From Zunongwangia atlantica 22II14-10F7 (lineage in GTDB: Bacteria; Bacteroidota; Bacteroidia; Flavobacteriales; Flavobacteriaceae), in the NCBI RefSeq assembly GCF_002094855.1, contig NZ_ARYN01000017.1:1-64000 (forward strand): a stretch of 64,000 nt of DNA. The letters are read 5' to 3'. Below the pieces are notes generated by a model. It made no database searches and was not told the DNA's origin. It saw nothing but the letters and a program-made list of their open reading frames with translations. How positions within the stretch are numbered: position 1 is the first letter of the stretch; each line of letters opens with the position of its first letter. Shown piece by piece: positions 24,668 to 33,075 of this stretch. Both the position numbers and the translations under genes were made by a program.

Positions 24668-25008
24668 CATATTTACATAACCCTTGGGATTAAAATACTA
24701 GAAAAATTACTATTAATCTTGAATTCAAAAATTATTAAATTTATCAAACAATCCTTTAAATATGAAGCAATAACATTAATTCAAGGTATCGGATTTGAAA
24801 CTAAAAAATAAGTCATTATTGATTTTCAATCAGTTATAAAATGTTTGAAAAATGAAAGAAATTATATCTTTTTTTTTACATATATTTAACACGTAGAAAT
24901 AATTCCATTCCCAAACATTATTAGCACTTAAATGTTGATTCTAGATTTTCGCTTTATTTAGTTTTTCAATAAAATCTAAATAGTGTCATCTAAGGAACTC
25001 GAAATTAT
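24668..25008. other. Divergent promoter region between two surface-protein units
   Basis: A 340-bp A+T-rich gap between the minus-strand lipoprotein pair and the plus-strand T9SS gene. Apart from the -7 box at its left edge I see no gene, hairpin or clear plus-strand TAnnTTTG element. Confidence 0.5.
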
Positions 25009-28000
25009 ATGAAAAAGCATCACGTACTTTTTGCGGTTCTACTTTTTGCCGTATGCAGTTATAAGTTAATCGCCCAGCAATACATAGGAACTTTTAATTC
25101 TATTGACGAAATGGTTTCACTAGGAAATACAGATTATTTCTTAGCAGACGATGGGATACATGGTAAAGAGCTCTGGAAAACCGATGGTACGCCTAATGGC
25201 ACATCGATGCTAAAGGATATTCTAGAAGGCACCTACGGTAGTGATCCCGAAAATTTATTTGTTTTCAAAAATCACATCTATTTTTCTGCAAACAATGGTA
25301 TTACTGGCCATGAACTCTGGAGAAGCGACGGCACTATAGAGGGAACAGTATTAGTAAAAGATATACATCCTTCCCATCGTATTGGATCAAATCCAAAAAA
25401 CTTTACAGTCTACCAAGGTGAACTTTATTTTACAGCATCTAATGAGTACATTAATGGCTCTCAAAAGCTATATAAAACAGATGGAACCTCTAATGGAACA
25501 AAACTTGTCTATGCTGACAATAGTTCCAGTTTTGTAAACCTAACCGTTGCTAACGATCTTCTCTACTTTTCAAACAAACAATTATTATACAAGTACGATT
25601 CTGTTACAAACGAAACAGAGAAAATGGATATTGACGAATATTATTCTGTAGCAGAACTAAACAGCTTCCATAACGAACTTTATTTTATCACTCATACAAG
25701 TTATCGCGGAAATATAAGATTATATCGCATCACTCAATCTGAGGATATTATTCTTTTAAAAGAATTTAATCAAGATGCTTATGGAGACCAAGATATCTAT
25801 GATTTCACTCAGATAGAAGAGCTAGTTTTCTTTTCTAAAACAAATTCTGATGGCTCTAGTAATTATGAAAATACCTTATGGAAAACTGACGGTACTTCAG
25901 AAGGAACTGTGCTGGTAAAAAAATATGGCTGGCAAAGGCATTATTCAGGTTCGAGAATATCTAATTTTATAGAATATAATGGAAAACTTTATTTTAACGG
26001 AGGTGGAGAAAATGCCTATGCTCTTATGGAATCTGACGGTACGGCAGCCGGAACATTCCCTGTTTATAATCAGAATGACATAAATATAGATAAAGATGGC
26101 GAATTTATCGTTGCTAATAATCTAATCCACTTTTCTAGCGGAAGAAATATATGGACTTCTAATGGAACTTCCGAGAACACTAAGAAATTTTCAGGTTTAC
26201 GTTTAACTAGAGATAATACTGGTGAGCAATACTACTTTAAATCTAACGGTGATATTGTATATTTTAGAGCAGAAATAGAAAATTCCCCAAACGAATATGA
26301 TAATCGCAAGGTTTTATATTCAACTGAAATTAGTGGACAATTAGAAGTTGCCTTTAACAACAGAGCGCTTTACAGTGGCGAAAGCAAAAACTTTATATCT
26401 AAAATAGATAGTGTTTCCCGTTTTGAGGTAACTCTAAAGAATAAAGGGAATAAAAGTTTAGCATTCTCACAAATTAATATTAGTGGAAATGATTTTTACC
26501 TCGATGGAAAAGATCTAGAAGAAAATCTAGAGATCGAACCTTCTGGTTTTTTCCCTAAAAGCCTAGAAAAAGGTGAAACAGCGACTTTTACTCTGTTTTA
26601 TTATCCTCAGAACAAAGGACATCAAAATGCTACATTATCAATCCAAAGTTCTGATTCAAAAAACCCCGAATTTAATCTCATTTTAAAAGGATTTGCTAAA
26701 AACAGTGAAGTTTCAACAAATTCAGATGCTGCAATAAGCTTAAAAAAGGAAATACAATTCAAACAGGGATTAATAGAATTGTCCAATAATTCATTTTCAG
26801 AAAAAACTTATTTAGGAAGTATTATAAGTGCAATCAATATCTTTGAAAACGAGAACAATAACTATAACTTTAAATTTGTTTCTGGTAAAGGCGACGCCAA
26901 CAACAAAGCCTTCAAAATTGAAGGAAATAAATTAAAATTAGAGGAATCATTTAATAGAAAATCAATAACCACTTTAAGCCTGAGGATTGCTGCAGAAAAT
27001 CAAAATACAGGGGATGTTTTTGAAGAAATAGTAGTTCTTAATATCGAGAAGGAGTCTATATTAACATCACCCACTGAAAATTGCGAAATTCAGGTTGAAA
27101 ATTTAGATTTTGATCTAAATGATATTATCTACTTGAAAGAGCAAGAATTTATAGCCGTAGGGACGGAAGGTTTGGTATTAAAAACATATAATGCAGGACA
27201 AACTTGGGAAAAAAAACATACAGGAGACTATAGAAGTTTATTTCAAGTAGAATTTCCTGATGAAAGAAATGGATATGCTTTAGGTGATCAAATAATTTTA
27301 AAAAGCGAAGACGCCGGTGAATCCTGGTTTGAATTAGAGTTTCCTGCAAAAGAATATCCATACCCTAGAAATATAACTTTTATAGATGCTGAAAAAGGTT
27401 TTTTGTTTAGTGAAAACGGAAAAATCTTAGTAACAAACAATGGAGGAAAAGACTGGTATTCGGAAGAAATTAATCACAGAAATCTTACAAAAGGACTATT
27501 TATAAATGAAACAACTGGTTTTTTATTAACAACTTATAGCAATCAGATTCTGAAAACAATAGATTCTGGTAATTCATGGAATGTTTTGGAACTTAATTCT
27601 AGTGATAATAGCTCTCGAAATTTCATTGATATATTTTTTATCGATCAGGAAAATGGGTTTCTTTTAAACAATTCTGGTGATGTCTATAGCACTACAGATA
27701 GTGGTATTACCTGGGAGCAAACCTCATCGTCTATCGCTAGAAAGCCAAGCAGGATTAAATTCGCTAATGAAAATACTGGTTATATAACGTCTTCAGAAGG
27801 TTTATTTAAAACAGAAGATAGAGGGGTTACGTGGAATCTTGTTTTTGACGATTACCGAATAAATAACCTTTCATTCGCATTAAGTGATAATGATGAGTAT
27901 GCTTTAATAGTTGATTCAGAATATTATGGAAGTAATAATGCGATAGCCAGAAAAGCTCCTAATAAGGAATGGGAGATCATTTCGAGATTTACAGATGCCT

Positions 28001-30042
28001 CCAGAAACCCGATTACTAATTTTGAAAATAATATAGGAGTACTATTTACAGAAGAAGATGCCTATATTTCAAAGGATGGTGGCACAATGTGGCAAACTAT
28101 GAATAAACCGAATGATGGCTATATGAGCTACACTAAAATTAGAAAAGGTATTATTTACGTTCTTGGTAGATATAATTTTCATAAAAGTAGTGATTTTGGT
28201 AAAACCTGGGAAAAATTAGGAGCTATAGACGGAAGCCGATTTTTTCGTTTTATAAATGATGAAACAATAATTGCACTTGGAAACGCAGAAATGGCAGGTA
28301 TTTTAAAATCTACTAATAGAGGTGCCTCATGGGATGTAATGTATGAAGATGCAATGGGGCCTGGCGGATTGTCATTCAATAATGAAAAAGAAGGAATAGC
28401 TGTTGGATTTAATGGAATTATAAAAACAGAAGATGGCGGCTCCACTTGGAAAGAAATTGAGACTCCCGAAGGAGAGACCGAATCCAGTTCTTTTTTATAT
28501 TCCGCTGAATTCTATGAAGATATAGCTTTAGCCGGTGCTCAAAACGGGATACTTTATAAATCCATTGATCGCGGAAAAAACTGGAATAGAGTTTTTACGA
28601 CCATTGAAGGGACCATTAATTTTTTACATGCAAACTCTGAAGAGAATTGGCTTGCTGTGAGTGGCAATACTATTTATAAAAGTGAAGATGCAGGAGAATC
28701 ATGGAAAGAAATATTTCATCTAACTGGTGATTTAAGAAATTTTTATGCTGATGGTGAACTTCTTTACGGAAGTACTAACGAGGCAGAGATATTCAAGTTT
28801 CATAAAAATAATATTACCCCAGGGCAACCTTCCTATATCCAGGGCGATACCAATGTAGTTATAGGTACCAGTTCAACCTATTCTGTACCAAATCAAACTG
28901 GTATTAATTACAACTGGGAAATCGATGGTGATCAGGAAATATTTTTCAAAGGAAATACCGCAAAAATCGATTGGAATTCACCTGGTTTATTCACTATCAA
29001 AGTAACTCCGCAAAACAATTGCTCTCTAGGTAACCCCAGATCAATAAAGGTAAGAGTTATTGAAGCCAATCGTAACAATCCTGTAATCACTGGACCAGAA
29101 ACAGTACAAGAGTTTTCAACAGAGAAAACATATCAAATATCCAAAAAAGAAAATTCAAAATATCAATGGTTTGCTAAAGGTGCTACGAAAGTATCATCAA
29201 ATAACAATATAGTTTCCATAGATTGGGGGCTAAACGGCAAAGGTAAAGTTCAGGTTATAGAAACTGATACTATCAATAAAATAAGATATATAGATGAATT
29301 GAACATCAATATTGAAAAACAGGACTTTGAGGCTCCTATATTAAAACCAACTAATGCAACATGTCGTGATAAAAACAATGGAAAATTAGAGATCACAACG
29401 AATAATCCAAATCGTTATACTGCAGTAATTTCAAGTAATACTCAAATGATTATTCGTGAATTCGATACGAATATTGAAATTACAGATTTAAGGCCAGGCG
29501 ATTACTCTCTCTGCTTAACTATGCAATTAAACAATAGGCAAGAATGCTATGAGTTCCAAATCTCAGAACCAGAGGCATTCGAGGTAAGTACCTCTTCTTA
29601 TCATTCTCTTGATAACATGACTGTAATAAATATGTCTGGAGGAATAAAACCATATTCTGTTTTTTTAAATGGAACTAAAGTTGCTCACACCAATAAAAAT
29701 GAAGTCATTATAAATTCAAAACCAGGAGATTTCCTGGAAGTATCTGCTTCCGGAGAATGCTCAATTTCATTTGGGGAGAGAATTAATTCTTATCTACATA
29801 CCATTGTTTATCCTAATCCAACTTATGGTCCAATAAATGTATCTCTGGAAAAAACTACTTTTTCTAATATGAATATAATTCCTATTGAAATTTACTCACT
29901 TAATGGAAACTTGATAAGCGAAAAAAATATTAAGCCCGAAAACAATATTTTACGACTAAACATTAATGATCTATCAGCTGGAATATATTTTTTAAAATTA
30001 GGCAATAACACAAATGAAACCATTAAAATTATAAAGAAATGA
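25009..30042 (+). CDS. Giant multidomain T9SS-secreted beta-propeller protein
   Basis: 1677 residues. Signal peptide ~1-22 (LFAVLLFAVCSYKLIAQQ). Residues ~25-430: ELP-type propeller repeats (ELWKTDGTPNGT, ELWRSDGTIEGT, LWKTDGTSEGT). ~445-565: ASPM/Hydin-like Ig fold (RFEVTLKNKGNKSL ... LKGFAKN). ~580-685: cadherin-like. ~695-1260: YCF48/sialidase-type propeller with Asp-box-like repeats (KSEDAGESW, TDSGITWEQ, KTEDGGSTW). ~1275-1460: PKD-like folds. ~1590-1677: Por secretion tail (VYPNPTYGPINVSL ... LSAGIYFLKL). It is exported by the type IX system and anchored or released at the surface; likely adhesion or binding. Overlaps the next gene by 4 bp. Confidence 0.9.
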   Translation: MKKHHVLFAVLLFAVCSYKLIAQQYIGTFNSIDEMVSLGNTDYFLADDGIHGKELWKTDGTPNGTSMLKDILEGTYGSDPENLFVFKNHIYFSANNGITGHELWRSDGTIEGTVLVKDIHPSHRIGSNPKNFTVYQGELYFTASNEYINGSQKLYKTDGTSNGTKLVYADNSSSFVNLTVANDLLYFSNKQLLYKYDSVTNETEKMDIDEYYSVAELNSFHNELYFITHTSYRGNIRLYRITQSEDIILLKEFNQDAYGDQDIYDFTQIEELVFFSKTNSDGSSNYENTLWKTDGTSEGTVLVKKYGWQRHYSGSRISNFIEYNGKLYFNGGGENAYALMESDGTAAGTFPVYNQNDINIDKDGEFIVANNLIHFSSGRNIWTSNGTSENTKKFSGLRLTRDNTGEQYYFKSNGDIVYFRAEIENSPNEYDNRKVLYSTEISGQLEVAFNNRALYSGESKNFISKIDSVSRFEVTLKNKGNKSLAFSQINISGNDFYLDGKDLEENLEIEPSGFFPKSLEKGETATFTLFYYPQNKGHQNATLSIQSSDSKNPEFNLILKGFAKNSEVSTNSDAAISLKKEIQFKQGLIELSNNSFSEKTYLGSIISAINIFENENNNYNFKFVSGKGDANNKAFKIEGNKLKLEESFNRKSITTLSLRIAAENQNTGDVFEEIVVLNIEKESILTSPTENCEIQVENLDFDLNDIIYLKEQEFIAVGTEGLVLKTYNAGQTWEKKHTGDYRSLFQVEFPDERNGYALGDQIILKSEDAGESWFELEFPAKEYPYPRNITFIDAEKGFLFSENGKILVTNNGGKDWYSEEINHRNLTKGLFINETTGFLLTTYSNQILKTIDSGNSWNVLELNSSDNSSRNFIDIFFIDQENGFLLNNSGDVYSTTDSGITWEQTSSSIARKPSRIKFANENTGYITSSEGLFKTEDRGVTWNLVFDDYRINNLSFALSDNDEYALIVDSEYYGSNNAIARKAPNKEWEIISRFTDASRNPITNFENNIGVLFTEEDAYISKDGGTMWQTMNKPNDGYMSYTKIRKGIIYVLGRYNFHKSSDFGKTWEKLGAIDGSRFFRFINDETIIALGNAEMAGILKSTNRGASWDVMYEDAMGPGGLSFNNEKEGIAVGFNGIIKTEDGGSTWKEIETPEGETESSSFLYSAEFYEDIALAGAQNGILYKSIDRGKNWNRVFTTIEGTINFLHANSEENWLAVSGNTIYKSEDAGESWKEIFHLTGDLRNFYADGELLYGSTNEAEIFKFHKNNITPGQPSYIQGDTNVVIGTSSTYSVPNQTGINYNWEIDGDQEIFFKGNTAKIDWNSPGLFTIKVTPQNNCSLGNPRSIKVRVIEANRNNPVITGPETVQEFSTEKTYQISKKENSKYQWFAKGATKVSSNNNIVSIDWGLNGKGKVQVIETDTINKIRYIDELNINIEKQDFEAPILKPTNATCRDKNNGKLEITTNNPNRYTAVISSNTQMIIREFDTNIEITDLRPGDYSLCLTMQLNNRQECYEFQISEPEAFEVSTSSYHSLDNMTVINMSGGIKPYSVFLNGTKVAHTNKNEVIINSKPGDFLEVSASGECSISFGERINSYLHTIVYPNPTYGPINVSLEKTTFSNMNIIPIEIYSLNGNLISEKNIKPENNILRLNINDLSAGIYFLKLGNNTNETIKIIKK

Positions 30043-30722
30043 GAAATATAATAACGCTCGTGTTTATATTATGCCTCTTTTCTTGCTCACCTAGTGACAG
30101 CAGTGAAAGTGAAATCCCAGCGGAAAATAAACCGCCAAATGCGCCGCAATTAGTTTACCCAGCAGATAACTCCCTTTGTGTAGATAGCGAAATACAATTC
30201 GAATGGTCTAATGTAGACGATCCCGATCTGGATGAAGTTTCATATCGAATCGAAATCTCTGAGAACCGTTCATTTACTAACATCATCGAATCGATGAACA
30301 CTGAGAATAATAACTTAGCAGTTACACTTTCAGAAGGAACAGCATATTATTGGAGAGTCAACTCTATAGACGAAAATGATAATGAGAGTGATTTTTCTAA
30401 AGTCTTCGCATTCTATGTAGAAGGCGAAGCAATGAGTAATTATATCCCATTTAAGGCAGAAAGAATTTCTCCTCTAAATAATGAAGAGCTTACTTCTTCT
30501 AGTTTTACTTTGAAATGGGAAGCAACAGATCTGGATAATGATGATCTAAAATTTGACTTATATTTCGGTATATCAGAAAATCCTCCATTAATAGCTGAAA
30601 ATTTGGATTCAACCGAATTCGAAGTCTCTCTTGAATCTAACACTAGATATTATTGGCAAGTTAATAGCAAAGATGCTACTTCAAAAAGTATTGGAGATAT
30701 ATGGGTTTTCTTCACAAAATAA
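30039..30722 (+). CDS. Small lipoprotein with two fibronectin III-like domains
   Basis: 227 residues. Lipobox ILCLFSC (Cys16) with an acidic tail (SPSDSSESEIPAE). Two repeats of about 95 residues, each with the P-x-L-x-PxD/N start and Y-x-V-x-xS/D end of fibronectin III folds (SEIQFEWSNVDDPDLDE ... AYYWRVNSID; SSSFTLKWEATDLDNDD ... RYYWQVNSKD). Its ATG overlaps the stop of the T9SS gene (ATGA), so translation is coupled and the two probably work together at the cell surface, for example as a docking partner. Confidence 0.8.
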   Translation: MRNIITLVFILCLFSCSPSDSSESEIPAENKPPNAPQLVYPADNSLCVDSEIQFEWSNVDDPDLDEVSYRIEISENRSFTNIIESMNTENNNLAVTLSEGTAYYWRVNSIDENDNESDFSKVFAFYVEGEAMSNYIPFKAERISPLNNEELTSSSFTLKWEATDLDNDDLKFDLYFGISENPPLIAENLDSTEFEVSLESNTRYYWQVNSKDATSKSIGDIWVFFTK

Positions 30723-30727
30723 ATCAC

Positions 30728-30768
30728 AAAAAACTCCCGAGATTCTTTAGAATTTCGGGAGTTTTTTT
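30728..30768. terminator. Intrinsic terminator, second copy
   Basis: AAAAAACTCCCG ... CGGGAGTTTTTTT, differing from the 21033-21072 copy at only a few positions including the loop (TTTA for TATA). It ends the T9SS unit. Confidence 0.9.
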
Positions 30769-30800
30769 ATTTACCTATTGTTTTAGACCTCCAAATAATT

Positions 30801-30822
30801 TTAACGTTAAATTTTACGTTAA
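30801..30822. promoter_or_regulatory. ACGTTAA direct repeat upstream of the S41 protease
   Basis: ACGTTAA at 30804-30810 and 30816-30822, spaced 12 bp, the first within TTAACGTTAA, a 10-bp palindrome. It lies about 75 bp before the ATG and may be a regulator site. Confidence 0.3.
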
Positions 30823-30897
30823 GCTAATCCACACCGTTTATATTGCCGTATATTATAAGACATGGTGATGATTTATGAATTAGAAAAACTGAAATAA

Positions 30898-32376
30898 ATG
30901 AAAAAGAATCTTTTACTACTATTATTTTTAGCAAGTATATTTAGCTTTAATGCTTGTTCTGAAGATAGTGATATCACAGAAATTGATCCAGAACCCGAGC
31001 AGGAAACCGAACCTACAGAAGAAGAGCGTATAGAATTAGAAGTTAAAAACTTCATCTATCGCGGACTTAATGATGTTTACCTTTATAAATCTGATGTACC
31101 TGAACTTGCAGATGATTATTTTGCAAACGATGATGCACAAACCGAATTTCTAGATGATTTTAGTTCTCCTGAGAGCCTTTTTAATTCCCTACTTTCTAAT
31201 CAGGATGAATTTAGTTATCTGGTAGATGATTACGAGCAGCTCGAAAATCAATTTGATGGAATAAGTGGCGCTACAGGTATCGAATTTGGTTTAGGTTTAC
31301 TAAGTGGCAGCAATAATTTATTTGGGTACATCCAGTATGTTTTACCAGAAACTTCTGCTGATGAAGCTGGTTTAACCCGAGGAACTGTATTTACTGAAGT
31401 AGATGGTGAACAACTTACATTATCAAACTATAACGAGTTATTAACCCGCAATTCCTTCACCATTAATATTGGTTATGTAGAGGACAACACTATTTATTTA
31501 ACCGATGAAACGGCAGATCTAACAGACGGCTATTATACCATGAACCCTGTTTTTATTACGGAAGTTTTTGAGCTGGAAGGTAGAAAAATTGGTTATTTAA
31601 TGTATAACAGCTTTATTGCTAATTTTGATGAAGAATTAAATGCTGCATTTGGAGAATTTAGCAGTGAAGGTGTAACAGATCTGGTTTTAGACCTTAGATA
31701 TAACGGCGGTGGTTCTGTTAATACTGCTACAGATTTGGCAAGTATGATTACCGGCCAATTTGAAGGAGAAGTTTTTGCTACTGAAGAATGGAATGAAGAT
31801 TACCAGGAATATTATGAGACTTTTGCTCCAGATTTTCTTATAAACGAATTTGATTCAGAATTAAGTGATGGGCAAGCTATAAATAGCCTAAATCTTAACG
31901 AAGTTTATATTTTAACTACTCAGGCTACGGCGTCTGCAAGTGAGCTAATCATTAATGGGCTTACACCATATATTAACGTTGTACATATTGGTGAAACTAC
32001 AACAGGTAAATTTCAGGCATCTTTAACCTTATACGACAGCCCAACTTTTGATGAAGAAAACAGAAATGAGGATCACACTTATGCTATGCAACCTCTTGTC
32101 TTAAAAATGGCAAATGTAGATGGTTATACAGATTTTGTGGATGGCCTCACACCAGATATAACAATTACTGAAGATTTAAATAATCTTGGTGTTCTTGGTG
32201 ATATGGAAGAACCTTTATTAGCCAGAGCTATTGATGAAATTTTAGGCAGAACTCAAATACAGTCTAGAATGATGGTTCAGGATAAATTTCAGTTTGAAAA
32301 AATTGGTGAGAGTAGTATGTTTAAGCCTACCTATCAAAGAATGTATATTAACAAAACTCCGATGATTAAGGAGTAG
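30898..32376 (+). CDS. S41-family (C-terminal processing-type) protease lipoprotein
   Basis: 492 residues. Lipobox FSFNAC (Cys20) followed by acidic residues. A helical N-terminal domain, a PDZ-like segment (~125-185; TSADEAGLTRGTVFTEVDGEQL) and the S41 catalytic core with Ser346 in TASASEL and Lys371 in TTTGK, exactly 25 residues apart as in Tsp. Substrate-strand motif DLVLDLRYNGGGSV is intact. It likely cleaves protein C-termini in the periplasm or at the surface. It stands alone between two terminators. A common type of exported protease in flavobacteria. Confidence 0.92.
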   Translation: MKKNLLLLLFLASIFSFNACSEDSDITEIDPEPEQETEPTEEERIELEVKNFIYRGLNDVYLYKSDVPELADDYFANDDAQTEFLDDFSSPESLFNSLLSNQDEFSYLVDDYEQLENQFDGISGATGIEFGLGLLSGSNNLFGYIQYVLPETSADEAGLTRGTVFTEVDGEQLTLSNYNELLTRNSFTINIGYVEDNTIYLTDETADLTDGYYTMNPVFITEVFELEGRKIGYLMYNSFIANFDEELNAAFGEFSSEGVTDLVLDLRYNGGGSVNTATDLASMITGQFEGEVFATEEWNEDYQEYYETFAPDFLINEFDSELSDGQAINSLNLNEVYILTTQATASASELIINGLTPYINVVHIGETTTGKFQASLTLYDSPTFDEENRNEDHTYAMQPLVLKMANVDGYTDFVDGLTPDITITEDLNNLGVLGDMEEPLLARAIDEILGRTQIQSRMMVQDKFQFEKIGESSMFKPTYQRMYINKTPMIKE

Positions 32377-32402
32377 GTTTATTTCAGCTTAGCAATTAAA
32401 AA

Positions 32403-32439
32403 AGCCCCTTTAGTTTATAAAATATAAACCTTAGGGGCT
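32403..32439 (-). terminator. Terminator at the end of the polysaccharide operon
   Basis: AGCCCC and GGGGCT with a long, mostly paired arm (AAGG/TTTAG, TTTATA/TATAAA); the minus strand ends in a run of T after it. It lies between the convergent S41 gene and the polysaccharide operon and serves mainly the latter. Confidence 0.75.
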
Positions 32440-32462
32440 ATCGTAGCTAGCAGCAAAATTTT

Positions 32463-33068
32463 CTAGAATATATAACTGTATCTAAGTCCGAAACTTTTTA
32501 TTCTGAATTCTCTGTATAGGCCTTCGTAGTTTATCCCAATATTATTTAATCCTGTAAAGTATTTTAAAGCTATACTAGATTTTTCTGAAAGGTGAATAAT
32601 TGGACCTACATGAACCCCTAAATTTCTATGTTCCAAAGAATGTGAAAACATTTCTCCATCTTTCCGATCATCTCCATTTGTAAATAATATTATTTCAACT
32701 TGTGGACCAAAAGCGATATCTAAAATTTTATTCACTCTGATATTTAATGCTCCTGGAAAACTTAAGTAGTATAAATTGAAATTATTATCAAAATATATAT
32801 CCTTGCTACGCCTCAATCTCAATATATAATCTAATGTTAGGTAAAGTCTTTTAGAAAGATTTAGGGCTGTTCCAATACCAACTGAAATTCCTACTCCAGG
32901 CTCTGTATTCGATTCAGTGTCGTTAGTAAAAGAAAAGTAGGTGTCAGTTATGGATGAGCCCACAAGCAAATGAAAATCATAATTTCTTTTATCTTCATCC
33001 TCTTCCTGCCCCTGCATTATTTGAAATACTGATAAAAATCCTAACATGAATAAATATTTAATTTTCAT
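32463..33068 (-). CDS. Outer-membrane beta-barrel-like protein
   Basis: 201 residues from ATG at 33068 (MKIKYLFMLGFLSVFQIMQGQ: a signal peptide ending at GQ). A longer frame to 33191 would overlap the Wzc gene in another frame, so the ATG after it is chosen; the gap to wzc is then 7 bp. The mature part alternates polar and hydrophobic residues with aromatic ends (LYLTLDYILRLRR, RNLGVHVGPIIHLSEKS, SIALKYFTGLNN, and a final YRYS-Y-F-like strand SFGLRYSYIF), as in 8-stranded OMP barrels. It may be an outer-membrane part of the export machinery, inferred from its place after wzc. Confidence 0.65.
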   Translation of the reverse strand: MKIKYLFMLGFLSVFQIMQGQEEDEDKRNYDFHLLVGSSITDTYFSFTNDTESNTEPGVGISVGIGTALNLSKRLYLTLDYILRLRRSKDIYFDNNFNLYYLSFPGALNIRVNKILDIAFGPQVEIILFTNGDDRKDGEMFSHSLEHRNLGVHVGPIIHLSEKSSIALKYFTGLNNIGINYEGLYREFRIKSFGLRYSYIF

Positions 33069-33075
33069 GATATAA

